NCBI RefSeq assembly: GCF_000504205.1
Contig: NZ_AZAJ01000001.1
Span: forward strand, 1,648,879 to 1,712,878
Direction: 5' to 3'
Origin: Methanolobus tindarius DSM 2278
GTDB taxonomy: Archaea > Halobacteriota > Methanosarcinia > Methanosarcinales > Methanosarcinaceae
DNA length: 64,000 bases
In this document: positions 43,266-52,534 of the stretch, one piece after another
Numbering within the stretch: position 1 is the first letter of the stretch
Layout of the letters: every line of letters starts with the position of its first letter
Notes under the pieces: generated by a model
Seen by the model: only the letters and a program-made list of their open reading frames with translations
What the model was told of the DNA's origin: nothing
Databases searched by the model: none
Program-made: the position numbers and the translations under genes

Positions 43266-44876
43266 ATGGCATTATTCATTGAAGTCAAAAACCTGACACT
43301 TGAATTTGATGGTGTCAAAGTTCTCAAAGATATAAATCTAACCATAAACGAGGGAGAAGTTCTCGGAATCCTCGGTAGAAGTGGTTCTGGTAAAACAGTA
43401 TTGATGCACGTCCTGCGTGGTGTTGAAGAGTACGAAGGCATTAGTGGAGAAGTAATATACCATCTTGCAAGATGCGAGAAGTGCGGACACATGGAGCCGC
43501 CAAGCAAAGCGGGACAGCAGTGTCCTGAATGTGGTGAAACTCTCAAACCTTTCGAAGCTGATTTCATTAAACTTTCCTTACACGATGGTGACAGACGTGA
43601 GATCACCAAAAGGATTGCTATCATGCTCCAGCGTACTTTCGCGCTTTATGGTGATGACAGGGTTATTACCAATGTGGTAAACTCACTTACAGAGGTCGGT
43701 GTTAACAGTGAAACTGCTGTTTCCCGCGCGGTGGAGTTACTGGAAAAGGTTCAGCTCTCACACCGTATGATGCACGTGGCACGTGATCTTAGTGGTGGAG
43801 AAAAGCAGAGAGTAGTACTCGCCCGTCAGCTTGTAAGAGACCCAATGCTTCTCATTGCAGACGAGCCAACCGGTACACTTGACCCAAGGACTGCTGATGT
43901 GGTCCATGATGTTATTGCAAAGGCAGTAAAAGACTACAACATGACAATGGTCATTACTTCCCACTGGTCAGAAGTAGTTGAAGACCTTGCAGACAAGGCT
44001 ATCATTCTTGAAGATGGTGCAATTGTAAAGGAAGGTGAACCTTCCGAAGTTGCTAAAGACTTCATGCAGATGATCTGCACTATTGAAAAGAAATGTGATG
44101 TTCCTGTAGGTGACCCGCTTATTAAAGTGGACAACCTTGTCAAGAAATATATTTCCGTAAGCAGGGGTGTTGTTTACGCCGTTAATGATATCTCCTTTGA
44201 TGTAAAAGAAGGAGAAATATTCGGTCTTGCAGGTACAAGTGGTGCCGGAAAGACAACAACATCTGAAGTACTAATGGGCATTGTGTCCCCAACCAGCGGT
44301 GATGTACAGGTACGCGTTGGTGAGGAATGGGTCGACATGAGAAAACCGGGTCCTGAATGCAGGGGTCGTGCTGTCAAGTACATGGGAATACTGCACCAGG
44401 AATATGGTCTTTACATTCACAGGACTATCATCGACAACCTTACTGAATCCATAGGTATTGACCTTCCATACGAGCTTGCTGTCAGAAAGGCCATCAACAC
44501 ACTGATTGCAACCGGATTTACTGAGGAGAAGGCAAAATCTATATTATCAAAGATGTCAGATGAGATTAGTGAAGGTGAAAGGCACAGGGTTGCACTTGCC
44601 CAGATCCTGATGAAGGAACCTAATATCATTATAATGGATGAACCAACGGGAACAATGGACCCGTTCACAAAGAAAGAGGTTACAAAATCTATTCTGGAAG
44701 CACGTGAGAAAATGGGTGATACATTCGTTATCGTATCTCACGATATGGACTTCCTAGAAGAGATATGTGACCGCGTAGCTCTTATGAGGCATGGCAAGAT
44801 AGTCAGTGTCGGTGATCCAAAGACCGTTCTGGCAGAGCTTACCGAAGAAGAGCGTATGGAAGCAGCAGAAACATGA
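43266..44876 (+). CDS. atwA: Methyl-coenzyme M reductase system component A2
   Basis: ATPase of the MCR activation complex, which reductively restores Ni(I) in F430. The 536-residue protein is a tandem ABC ATPase. Domain 1 has GRSGSGKT, a zinc-ribbon insert (CEKCGHMEPP...CPECGE), signature LSGGEKQR and LLIADEPTG. Domain 2 has GTSGAGKT, a divergent signature ISEGERHR and IIIMDEPTG. No membrane segments. ATG 43266 follows GGAGGAAATCAA; the earlier in-frame start at 43224 lacks a ribosome site. It is the first gene of the marker operon. Confidence 0.95.
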   Translation: MALFIEVKNLTLEFDGVKVLKDINLTINEGEVLGILGRSGSGKTVLMHVLRGVEEYEGISGEVIYHLARCEKCGHMEPPSKAGQQCPECGETLKPFEADFIKLSLHDGDRREITKRIAIMLQRTFALYGDDRVITNVVNSLTEVGVNSETAVSRAVELLEKVQLSHRMMHVARDLSGGEKQRVVLARQLVRDPMLLIADEPTGTLDPRTADVVHDVIAKAVKDYNMTMVITSHWSEVVEDLADKAIILEDGAIVKEGEPSEVAKDFMQMICTIEKKCDVPVGDPLIKVDNLVKKYISVSRGVVYAVNDISFDVKEGEIFGLAGTSGAGKTTTSEVLMGIVSPTSGDVQVRVGEEWVDMRKPGPECRGRAVKYMGILHQEYGLYIHRTIIDNLTESIGIDLPYELAVRKAINTLIATGFTEEKAKSILSKMSDEISEGERHRVALAQILMKEPNIIIMDEPTGTMDPFTKKEVTKSILEAREKMGDTFVIVSHDMDFLEEICDRVALMRHGKIVSVGDPKTVLAELTEEERMEAAET

Positions 44877-44905
44877 TATTTTAGATATACACGGAGGAGT
44901 TTGGC

Positions 44906-46453
44906 ACGAGTGGCGAAATAACGGTAGAGATTAACGGACAGGAACTTAAATTACCCGAAAGTTCAACTCTTGAGGACGCCATCAAGGTGTCAAACGCCCC
45001 CTATAAAAAGGGTACAGCAATTGGTATACTTATTGAGAAGGAAGACCAGAAGTCACAGGCTTCAAAAGAATATCTTGTGAAGACTTCTAAAGGTGAGTTC
45101 AAAATAGAGCTCATCGATGAATCTTCTCCTTCTTCCAAACGCTGGATTTCCATTTTTAAAGAGCTTACAGAACTTCCTGTGCGCTGGACAAACAAAGACG
45201 TACTTGCATTTGGTCCTTTCAGCACTGAAATGGAACCGTCACGTGAAAAATCCGATATGGAACGGTTCACACTGCTTTTTGGTGCAGGTGGTGGCGATGC
45301 TGCAAACACTCACATTATTGTAAGCAAAACACGTCACTCAGCAGAATATGGCGCACCAGAGGAAGGTGTGTTTGCAAGACTAATAAGCGGAAAACATGTA
45401 ATTTCTGATCTTGATAGAGGAGACAGAATATTATCTGTCGAACCGGTTGTTGAATGGGAAAAAGTTGGAGAACACATCTCTACTACAGATCTTTCAACAA
45501 AACTTGAAGACGGTTATCGCATTTTTACTTATATTAAGATTGAGATAGACCCTCTGGCTCCCGAAGGTGCAGAGTTCTTCTTCTCAGTAACAAGGGATGG
45601 AACTTTCCATATTGATTATCTTTCAACTTCATTTATATCCGATCATCGTTTCCAGGGTGAACTTGTAACCTATGAGAATTTCGAGGCAAGATCCACTGGT
45701 TCAGTATTTGTAAGGACCGTGGGATACGGTGCCGGAAAACTTTTCATTTCAACCGACGCCCGCACTTCATCTATCATGCATTCTGTGATAGGTCATGTTG
45801 TGCAGGGAATCGAACTTGCAAGGATTGCAGAAAAAGGCCAGAAAGTCATGCTTGAATCAGTTCCGGACCAGGTTATGCTTCTTGGAATGACTAATGCGGA
45901 AGCAGAAGCTGAAATGTCAGAGCAGGGAATTGAACTTACAAGGGAAGGCTATACCGGTGATGATGGGTTTATTGTAAAACAGTCTCCATCAACCACAATT
46001 GAGATTCTGGATGAAAAGAAAGTAACAGTACAGGGTGTTGATCCTGAGATGCTTGTAGAGATCGAACTTTATGATGATCTTGCTCCAAAGACTCTTGATT
46101 TCTTCAGGCATGCAGTGGGTCTGCAGTATAATCCGGTTGGTGAGCTTCCGGTAATGATGACTTATGAAAATACCTATATTTTCAAGGCTGAAAAGCCTGC
46201 AGAATCTTATAAGGAGATTTTCCCGGAAAACACTCCGTCCAAGACAATTGCAGGTGAGATAGGTGTTACAAACCAGGCTGCAAAGAGAGCCGGAATGATA
46301 GGTGTAAAATTAGCTGATGATGACCTTTTCGGTCCGACAGGTGAGAGATTTGGAAATACCAATATTATCGGTAAGATACTGAATCCTGAAAAACTCAAAC
46401 ATTTCAAGGATAACGATCTAATGTATGTCTTAGAGAGCAGCAAGGAGGAATGA
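44906..46453 (+). CDS. mmp3: Methanogenesis marker protein 3, non-canonical start
   Basis: A 515-residue UPF0288 family protein, a methanogen-specific component associated with MCR activation. The N-terminus ITVEINGQELKLPESSTLED looks like a beta-grasp/TGS fold; a cyclophilin-like C-terminal region ends near FGNTNIIGKI. The first canonical in-frame start is GTG 44987, but the conserved-looking 27 codons before it are open and preceded by GGAGGAG (44893-44899). Six nt after that is ACG (44906). No ATG, GTG or TTG lies in this frame between them. ACG initiation, or a sequencing indel near the GTG at 44910, are the two explanations. Its stop is 2 nt before mmp6. Confidence 0.85.
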   Translation, partial: TSGEITVEINGQELKLPESSTLEDAIKVSNAPYKKGTAIGILIEKEDQKSQASKEYLVKTSKGEFKIELIDESSPSSKRWISIFKELTELPVRWTNKDVLAFGPFSTEMEPSREKSDMERFTLLFGAGGGDAANTHIIVSKTRHSAEYGAPEEGVFARLISGKHVISDLDRGDRILSVEPVVEWEKVGEHISTTDLSTKLEDGYRIFTYIKIEIDPLAPEGAEFFFSVTRDGTFHIDYLSTSFISDHRFQGELVTYENFEARSTGSVFVRTVGYGAGKLFISTDARTSSIMHSVIGHVVQGIELARIAEKGQKVMLESVPDQVMLLGMTNAEAEAEMSEQGIELTREGYTGDDGFIVKQSPSTTIEILDEKKVTVQGVDPEMLVEIELYDDLAPKTLDFFRHAVGLQYNPVGELPVMMTYENTYIFKAEKPAESYKEIFPENTPSKTIAGEIGVTNQAAKRAGMIGVKLADDDLFGPTGERFGNTNIIGKILNPEKLKHFKDNDLMYVLESSKEE

Positions 46454-46455
46454 AA

Positions 46456-46890
46456 ATGGCCGAAGATAATATTGATGTCATAACAAAGCTTGTTGTTACA
46501 AGTTCTGACAGTGTGCTGCCTATCGATGCCGCCATGAAGATATACGAATCCAGCACAGATATTGTGATTAAGGAGACATGTTTTGGGACAATGGTCACCG
46601 GGCCGAGAGAGGCCGTCAACAAAGTAGTAAAAGAGATTGTTGATCTTGATAAAAATCATATTTTCGTAAAAGAGAGAGGTTTCCCTCCAGGTGATGACAG
46701 GCGATGCCGTGCTTCCCGTGGAGGAGGTTCCAGACCTGGTTTCTATTTCCTCAAGGAAGAGGCAATGATGCTCCCGGTGATAGGAAATGCGCTTGACAAA
46801 TACGATGAACATGTTCCGCTTAAAGAGAAAGAACACAAGAAAAAACTTGGAGTGAAAGATCTTCAGGATATACTTGAATCCAGCTTATGA
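46456..46890 (+). CDS. mmp6: Methanogenesis marker protein 6
   Basis: A 144-residue soluble protein of the methanogenesis-marker 6 family: VITKLVVTSSDSVLPIDAAM, KETCFGTMVTGPREAV, and FPPGDDRRCRASRGGGSRPG with the conserved Cys and Gly-rich loop. The biochemical role is unknown; it is restricted to methanogens and relatives with MCR. ATG 46456 is chosen because AAGGAGGA is 7 nt upstream, whereas ATG 46450 falls in the ribosome site. The stop is 9 nt before mmp5. Confidence 0.92.
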   Translation: MAEDNIDVITKLVVTSSDSVLPIDAAMKIYESSTDIVIKETCFGTMVTGPREAVNKVVKEIVDLDKNHIFVKERGFPPGDDRRCRASRGGGSRPGFYFLKEEAMMLPVIGNALDKYDEHVPLKEKEHKKKLGVKDLQDILESSL

Positions 46891-46899
46891 GGCAATACC

Positions 46900-47364
46900 A
46901 TGGCTAAAGTTATCATATACCCTACAAACAGTCTGATCCTTTCTGACCTGGTGCAGAGGTTCGGTCACACACCACTGGCAATGATGGAAAAGATAAAGGA
47001 AAAGGTCACGACCGTTGGTGTTGATTCACCACCTATGAATATTACAGCAGAGGAACCAAAGCATGGTCTGAAGTACGCTGCTGTTGAAGTTCCTGCAGGT
47101 GTCAGGGGCAGGATGGCCATCGTAGGCCCCATGATAGAGGAGGCAGAAGCTGGCATCATTGTAGGAGAATCCCCAATGGCTTTTGGTTGCATGGGATGTG
47201 CCCGTACCAACGAACTCACCAAGTATCTCATAAGAAGCCGCGAAATGCCAATTCTTGAACTGGAGTTCCCAAAAGACGATGATGAAGGGCAGGAATTTGT
47301 CTACAAGATTGCAGAGTTTTTGAAATCACTGGATGAAGTCAAATCAGAGGAGGCAACAGAATGA
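46900..47364 (+). CDS. mmp5: Methanogenesis marker protein 5
   Basis: The 154-residue marker-5 protein has the characteristic block [22 protein letters not shown] (CxxC, about 93-105), preceded by [16 protein letters not shown]. The paired cysteines suggest metal or Fe-S binding. Function unknown. Its stop codon overlaps the ATG of mmp15 by 4 nt (ATGA), showing translational coupling within the operon. Confidence 0.92.
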   Translation: MAKVIIYPTNSLILSDLVQRFGHTPLAMMEKIKEKVTTVGVDSPPMNITAEEPKHGLKYAAVEVPAGVRGRMAIVGPMIEEAEAGIIVGESPMAFGCMGCARTNELTKYLIRSREMPILELEFPKDDDEGQEFVYKIAEFLKSLDEVKSEEATE

Positions 47365-48602
47365 ATGATGAAGCTGTTGTAAAAGTGGCACTCGTATCAT
47401 GCGGTTCCGAATATGCAGGTGTTCACGGAGAATTGGAGTCTGTGGCTTCAAGTGTTAATGCTAAACTTGTCTATCCTGAAATTGAGATCGATATCCTTGA
47501 TGATATCGGTAAGGATTTTGGAATAGAGGCAGCAAGTCCTGATCTTCGTCTTATGATGGCAAGGGCAAAAGCTGTTGTAGAAGGCATCACGGACGTAGAT
47601 GGTGTTTTTATCACATCATGTTTCAGATGTGCAGAAGCAGCAATCGTCAGAAATGAAATCCGCCGTTACATCAACAAACATTCAGAACTTCCTGTTATCA
47701 GTTATTCATTTACAGAGCGTACGACTGCAGCAACATTGCTGACACGTATGGAAGCTCTCACAACTATCGCAAGACGCAGACATCTGCTTGCAAGGGAAAA
47801 GCAGAGTGGTCTAACAGCAGGACTTGACTCAGGTTCAACAACTACCAAGGCTGTTATCATGAAGGACAATAAGATAATTGGTTCCGGGTGGGTGCCTACT
47901 ATCAAAGTTATTGACAGTGCAAGGGAAGCTTTTGATCAGGCTCTTGAAGAAGCCGGAGTTAAAGAAGAGGATATCCAGGCGATCGGCACTACAGGTTACG
48001 GACGTTTCCTTATCGGTGAACACTTTGGTGCCAAACTGGTACAGGAAGAGATCACTGTCAACTCAAAGGGTGCAGTTTACCTTGCAGATTCCCAAAAAGG
48101 TCATGCAACTGTAATTGATATTGGTGGGATGGACAACAAAGCCATATCGGTCGACGACGGAATCCCAGGAATGTTTACCATGGGAGGTATCTGTGCAGGT
48201 GCATCAGGTCGTTTCCTTGATATGACTGCAAAAAGGCTTGGTGTCGATATTACAGAACTGGGTGCACTTGCGGTTAAGGGTATGGAACAGAATGTTGACA
48301 TGAACAGTTACTGTATCGTTTTCGGTATTCAGTCACTTGTCAACTCCCTTGCGAAGGGTTCAACACCTGAGGATGTTGCAGCGGCAGCATGTCACAGTGT
48401 TGTAGAGCAAATTTTTGAACAGCAGCTTCAGGAAGTCGATGTTAAGGAACCGCTTATCCTTGTAGGAGGTTCATCTCTTATCGAAGGAGTTCCAAAAGCT
48501 CTTGGTGAGCTGCTCAAGATCAATGTTCTCGTACCACCGAACTCCCACCTTATTGGTGCTGTAGGAAGTGCTTTACTGGCTTCAGGATACGTGGAGGAGT
48601 AA
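47361..48602 (+). CDS. mmp15: Methanogenesis marker protein 15 (ASKHA/BcrAD-type ATPase)
   Basis: A 413-residue protein related to the ATP-dependent activators of 2-hydroxyacyl-CoA dehydratases and benzoyl-CoA reductase. The ASKHA phosphate motif [15 protein letters not shown] is at about 153-167. The bridging [4Fe-4S] Cys is in [13 protein letters not shown], and a second phosphate motif is [11 protein letters not shown]. An extra N-terminal domain has SCFRC. Such proteins couple ATP hydrolysis to low-potential electron transfer, which fits activation of MCR, but that role is inferred. Confidence 0.93.
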   Translation: MNDEAVVKVALVSCGSEYAGVHGELESVASSVNAKLVYPEIEIDILDDIGKDFGIEAASPDLRLMMARAKAVVEGITDVDGVFITSCFRCAEAAIVRNEIRRYINKHSELPVISYSFTERTTAATLLTRMEALTTIARRRHLLAREKQSGLTAGLDSGSTTTKAVIMKDNKIIGSGWVPTIKVIDSAREAFDQALEEAGVKEEDIQAIGTTGYGRFLIGEHFGAKLVQEEITVNSKGAVYLADSQKGHATVIDIGGMDNKAISVDDGIPGMFTMGGICAGASGRFLDMTAKRLGVDITELGALAVKGMEQNVDMNSYCIVFGIQSLVNSLAKGSTPEDVAAAACHSVVEQIFEQQLQEVDVKEPLILVGGSSLIEGVPKALGELLKINVLVPPNSHLIGAVGSALLASGYVEE

Positions 48603-48606
48603 TTCT

Positions 48607-49203
48607 ATGGAACCTCTTGAGACTTTCGTTGTAGAGTCCACGATACCGGAGGAGGGAGATGCCTACAAAAGCATAGTTGCGGATATAATCACTGAACTGG
48701 TTCTTGGCGGTGCAATCGGAAGAATAAAAGTGAGAGTAAGACCTGAGGATTCCCTTTTTATGATGGCTATAATCCTCAGAGGCACACAGCCAACAGTAAA
48801 AGTATCTGATATGGGCAGCGTGGATGTTACTAACCATCTTACTAAAGAAGTCACAATTTCAATTGAGCAGGAAAAATATCTTCCTCAATTACTTGAACAA
48901 CTCTGGGCAAAATACGGACGTGCAGGTGTACGCCAGCCTGAAAGGAAGACCCTTATCCTTACAGCAGAGAATCTTGATGAAGAAGTAGAATTCCTTAGGA
49001 ATCTCGTTGTTGCAGATCCTCAGAAGACTCTCCAGTCCAGACTTGTAGAAATGGCTATCCGTGCAACTCCCGAAGGTTTCAGGGTGCGCTACCATTCAAT
49101 GGATAAGCATGTTTTTGTTTTTGCTGCAACAGAGGATATTCTCAAGAAAGAGTGGATACAGGAAGCACAGGATATTGCAACAGAACTCCAGGAGGATGAA
49201 TAA
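48607..49203 (+). CDS. mmp17: Methanogenesis marker protein 17
   Basis: A 198-residue marker-17 protein with no cysteine motif. Typical blocks are ESTIPEEGDAYKSIVADIITE, VGGAIGRIKVRVRPEDSLF-like sequence, and KHVFVFAATEDILKKEW. It has been reported as part of the MCR activation complex with A2 and markers 3 and 7. ATG 48607, 4 nt after mmp15, is the start. Its TAA overlaps the ATG of mmp7 (TAATG). Confidence 0.92.
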   Translation: MEPLETFVVESTIPEEGDAYKSIVADIITELVLGGAIGRIKVRVRPEDSLFMMAIILRGTQPTVKVSDMGSVDVTNHLTKEVTISIEQEKYLPQLLEQLWAKYGRAGVRQPERKTLILTAENLDEEVEFLRNLVVADPQKTLQSRLVEMAIRATPEGFRVRYHSMDKHVFVFAATEDILKKEWIQEAQDIATELQEDE

Positions 49204-50141
49204 TGGCAGCAGTTCTTGAACCTTACATTTACGAAGGTGGAATTCACCAGCATACTCTCATCACCGAACTTCTGGAAGATCTAGGAGGCTATCTGATCCA
49301 GAAAGTTCCGGCAGCTACAGAAGTTACTCTTGTGATGCTTATCCCAAGAGACGATGTTCATCTCATTGAAGAACTTGGAAAGAAACTTCTCGGCAAGCTG
49401 GAACGTGCACCTCTCACAGGAACTGAGATCGCTGTAGTTTCTCCTACTCTTGCATCCCATCACCTACCACATTCTGCCTGTGATGTTGCAGAATTTATGC
49501 GCAGAGGTGGTGCAAACACCAATATGCTCGGTCTTGCAAGAGGCATGGGCAGAAGGGTCTCACTTTCTGATAACTACGAGAGGAAACTCATTAATGAGCA
49601 CGACCTTGCTGTATTCTCATTTGGTACTTTTGCAGATTGTATCAAGAACAAAAAACCAAAGCTTCTTGAAGGTGTAACAGTTCCAAAGATCGTTGCCGGA
49701 GGTCCTCTCAACGTAAAGACCGAGGAGGTAGCTGGTGCTGATCTCTATGTTGGCGGTATCGGCAGGGTTGCCCATCGTCTGAGAAAACCGGGAGAACTTG
49801 GTTCACTTGACAACCTGCTTGAGAAGGTTGTGGAAGTCGTTGAAAAGATGCGTGAGGATCTTGCAAAGGATCCGCTTGCAGTGCTCCCCCCAAGGGTTAT
49901 GAAAGAAATACATGAACAGATACCTGAGATATTTGATGTATTCTCTCCTGCACCGGTGACACTTCAGCTTGATGGATTGCGTGTGAAACTTCCATATGAT
50001 GAGTTCCATGAAAGAGTGGAGAATCTTGAATTTGATGAAGGTGTGAGACTTTCTGATATGGCAAGTATCACAAAATCCCGTATGAAAAATTATATATTGG
50101 TCAAGATCAAACGTGAATCTGAGGTCGGATTCACGGCTTAA
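49203..50141 (+). CDS. mmp7: Methanogenesis marker protein 7
   Basis: The 312-residue marker-7 protein has conserved stretches SHHLPHSACDVAEFMRRGGA, NMLGLARGMGR, IVAGGPLNVKTEEVAGADLY and YVGGIGRVAHRLRKPGEL. Methanogen-specific; reported in the ATP-driven MCR activation complex together with A2, McrC and markers 3 and 17, which carries complex iron-sulfur clusters. It is the last marker gene of this operon, ending 48 nt before the AhpD-like gene. Confidence 0.92.
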   Translation: MAAVLEPYIYEGGIHQHTLITELLEDLGGYLIQKVPAATEVTLVMLIPRDDVHLIEELGKKLLGKLERAPLTGTEIAVVSPTLASHHLPHSACDVAEFMRRGGANTNMLGLARGMGRRVSLSDNYERKLINEHDLAVFSFGTFADCIKNKKPKLLEGVTVPKIVAGGPLNVKTEEVAGADLYVGGIGRVAHRLRKPGELGSLDNLLEKVVEVVEKMREDLAKDPLAVLPPRVMKEIHEQIPEIFDVFSPAPVTLQLDGLRVKLPYDEFHERVENLEFDEGVRLSDMASITKSRMKNYILVKIKRESEVGFTA

Positions 50142-50189
50142 ATTTTGATTAAAAACGTTTGTGATGTTTGAAACTTATCCGGGGTTATT

Positions 50190-50657
50190 ATGGAACTTGA
50201 AAAAATCAAAGAGCTTCTTGACAAAGAGCCAGAAGATGCTGTAGATGAAATTCTGGCTGATGTTGAGAAAAGGTATGGAGAAATTCCCTATATTACTAAT
50301 TTTATGAAGGATATGCCGGAAATTTTCATATCAAGAATGATCTACGAGAACAGTGTTATGCGTGAATTCAAACGTATGGACCCTAAGACCGTGGAACTTA
50401 TCAGCATTGCAGTGGCATCGGCACTTCGTTGTGAGCACTGCCTGAAGACCCATGTAAGAGTTGCAAAAAGACTTGGCGTTTCTAAAGAGGAAATATTTGA
50501 TTCTGTCCTCATAGCCAGTAGTGTTTCAACAGCAGCTGTCCTTGCAGAAGGAACTCGTTCTGTAGACAATGCTTTTGCTGACGAGGAACAAGGTGTGCCC
50601 TCATCTGCAAACTGTTCAATATGTAATATTAATTCAGAACTTCCTGAGGAAGACTGA
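50190..50657 (+). CDS. AhpD-like carboxymuconolactone decarboxylase-family protein
   Basis: A 155-residue all-alpha protein with the redox motif CEHCLKTH (CxxC plus His), as in AhpD disulfide reductases, and the family context VELISIAVASALRCEH. A further CSIC pair sits in the C-terminal tail. It could be a thiol-disulfide protein. It follows mmp7 by 48 nt on the same strand and ends in a U-tract, so it may be the last gene of the marker operon. Confidence 0.85.
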   Translation: MELEKIKELLDKEPEDAVDEILADVEKRYGEIPYITNFMKDMPEIFISRMIYENSVMREFKRMDPKTVELISIAVASALRCEHCLKTHVRVAKRLGVSKEEIFDSVLIASSVSTAAVLAEGTRSVDNAFADEEQGVPSSANCSICNINSELPEED

Positions 50658-50658
50658 G

Positions 50659-50692
50659 TTATTTTTTTCTCTAAATAAATCTAAAAATAAGA
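50659..50692 (+). terminator. Terminator between convergent AhpD-like and presenilin genes
   Basis: TTATTTTTTTCTC directly follows the AhpD-like stop. A short AATCT/AGATT stem then abuts the end of the convergent gene. A U-tract on each strand suggests bidirectional termination. Confidence 0.55.
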
Positions 50693-51640
50693 TTAGTAGA
50701 GCGGTGCTCCGCTGAGCAGCACTCCAGCTAAATATCCCAGTATGACTCCACTGTTAAGGAATGGAAGACCAGCCTGTGGTTTTCCTTTCATGACCAGTAT
50801 TGTCAGAGCCATGAATCCTATGATTGTTCCTATCATTGCACCAAGGGCAGGATAGGATATGAATCCAATTGATGCAATGGTAGCTTTCTGCACAAGGAAC
50901 ACATTTGCAGAAACAACCAGGATTGTTGGCATTATAGCATCCCCAAGTCCCATGAAGAATGCTTCTTTTTCCTTTCCTTCTTCCTTGTTGAGTGAATCCT
51001 CAATGAATGAGTACTTCAAGTGTTTTGGAATCACAAAAAGGATTGGAAGGTGAAGGTCCATTACTCCTTCTGCAAGGTCTATCATATGCTTTGTCTTGTA
51101 AACGGAAATTGCGTCATAGACCGCAAGCAGCGTCAGAAGTACAATAACCGGCAGGATTGACAGTGATATTCCAAATATAGCACTTGCTCCGGCTCCGATG
51201 ATAAGTCCTACTATGTCAATGACATACCATTCCGGGAATTTGTAGAGTAGTATCGTGAGTATGGCAGCCACAAGACCTGATACAATGTTGTTTGTCATGA
51301 CTGATATATCAACAAGTGACAGCAGTGCATAGAAGACATAGTACATAGTGGCTCCTACAGCCAGCAGAATTACTAACTGTATCACCCATTCCATATTCTT
51401 TTTGATAGCCAGTAGCAAAAAGCCAGTGAATACAAGAATTAATCCTATGTAATAAATGGCATTTGAAGTCGAGTCTGGGTCTTCAAAAGCCTGCATGTCA
51501 TTTGCATTCATTGGCGCAGCCAGAAGCAGCGCCGTAATCTGTACTACCAGTATAATCCCCGCCATTACAAGCATTGGAACGTAATCTTTGATTACCGTCT
51601 TTTCAGAACTCAACTCAGCAACTCCAAATATATAAATCAT
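50693..51640 (-). CDS. Presenilin/SPP-family intramembrane aspartyl protease
   Basis: A 315-residue protein with nine hydrophobic spans. Both catalytic motifs are present: AVYDAISVYK (YD) and GLGDAIMP (GxGD), and the C-terminal PAL-like motif is KPQAGLPFL. It belongs to the archaeal presenilin homologues such as PSH from Methanoculleus, which cleave transmembrane helices. Length fits that family. Substrates here are unknown. The gene is convergent with the marker operon and apparently monocistronic. Confidence 0.9.
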   Translation of the reverse strand: MIYIFGVAELSSEKTVIKDYVPMLVMAGIILVVQITALLLAAPMNANDMQAFEDPDSTSNAIYYIGLILVFTGFLLLAIKKNMEWVIQLVILLAVGATMYYVFYALLSLVDISVMTNNIVSGLVAAILTILLYKFPEWYVIDIVGLIIGAGASAIFGISLSILPVIVLLTLLAVYDAISVYKTKHMIDLAEGVMDLHLPILFVIPKHLKYSFIEDSLNKEEGKEKEAFFMGLGDAIMPTILVVSANVFLVQKATIASIGFISYPALGAMIGTIIGFMALTILVMKGKPQAGLPFLNSGVILGYLAGVLLSGAPLY

Positions 51641-51761
51641 TGAATATTATATAATTATGTATAGTAAATACTCTGTTCAGTATTTAAGTAATTCTCTTTA
51701 AAAAAGTAAAGTTAAATAATATAAATAGCAAAACAGCCCATATTAAGAATGAGGGAACAGA

Positions 51762-52085
51762 ATGGAAACCAGAGATCTAATATTCTCAGTTGTAATGGTT
51801 GTGTCTTCGTTTGTACTTACTTACGAATGGCTTGGCAGATTTAAATACAGTCCTGCAAATGCTTTGATTATACTTTCTGCAATGGTAATGGTTGGTGCGC
51901 TGGCGGGCATGATCCTTTTAGTAGATATGCGTCTGCGTAAGATCGATAATATGCTTGAAGCAAAAGAGCGCTCTTTAAGGATCAATGTTCAGAGTGTTGA
52001 AAATAACCTTGACGCACGTATGAATGAAGTTCTTATCAAGATGGATGATGTAATGGATTCAATGGACAGGAGAAGGTACAGGTAA
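51762..52085 (+). CDS. Small membrane protein with coiled coil
   Basis: The 107-residue protein has two membrane spans (about 7-24 and 34-54). A cytosolic coiled-coil-like helix follows (residues about 58-105, KIDNMLEAKERSLRINVQ onward, heptad pattern). No family recognised. ATG 51762 has GAGGGAACAGA upstream. The architecture suggests a membrane scaffold, but no function can be assigned. Confidence 0.7.
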   Translation: METRDLIFSVVMVVSSFVLTYEWLGRFKYSPANALIILSAMVMVGALAGMILLVDMRLRKIDNMLEAKERSLRINVQSVENNLDARMNEVLIKMDDVMDSMDRRRYR

Positions 52086-52187
52086 TTTACTATCATTATG
52101 ATGATACTATTTTAAGTTCCGAAAACCATATTAACTAGGTTGTAGTAGATTGATGAGAAATATTTTCTATCTATAAGAGGTGCGTAT

Positions 52188-52502
52188 ATGCGCATTAATT
52201 TAGAACCTATTGGTATTATCAAAAAAGCCGGGAAATGTTCTGAGATTCTTATCTACTCTGACTTTGAGCAGCTTGTGAAGAACATGATGTCAAAGTTAAG
52301 CAAGGATGAGACTGATCAGCACAGTCTTGTGGTGGTACACAAAAACAGAGATACAAACGATATCCACCAGGTACAGATTACTAAAACACATCTAATTGAC
52401 AGGGTAGGAAATATCCTTAAAGTCGGAAAGATCGATGCAAATGATGATTCTGTTATCGATGTAAGACTTGAATGCAATGGATTTATAACAACTGAAGCCT
52501 GA
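52188..52502 (+). CDS. Hypothetical protein
   Basis: A 104-residue soluble, beta-rich protein beginning [13 protein letters not shown]. The EPIGIIK start recalls TrmO-type proteins, but the rest ([37 protein letters not shown]) does not support that family. Ribosome site AGAGGTG lies 8 nt before the ATG. It is 32 nt upstream of fen on the same strand and may be co-transcribed. Confidence 0.7.
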   Translation: MRINLEPIGIIKKAGKCSEILIYSDFEQLVKNMMSKLSKDETDQHSLVVVHKNRDTNDIHQVQITKTHLIDRVGNILKVGKIDANDDSVIDVRLECNGFITTEA

Positions 52503-52534
52503 AAGGTTTCAATTTCAAAATTATACGATTCTTC

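Noticed and set aside
44910-44921. GTG GCG AAA TAA as a short leader peptide before mmp3
   Set aside because: Three codons after a ribosome site could be read, but nothing suggests a functional leader peptide; the frame matters only for the start-codon question.
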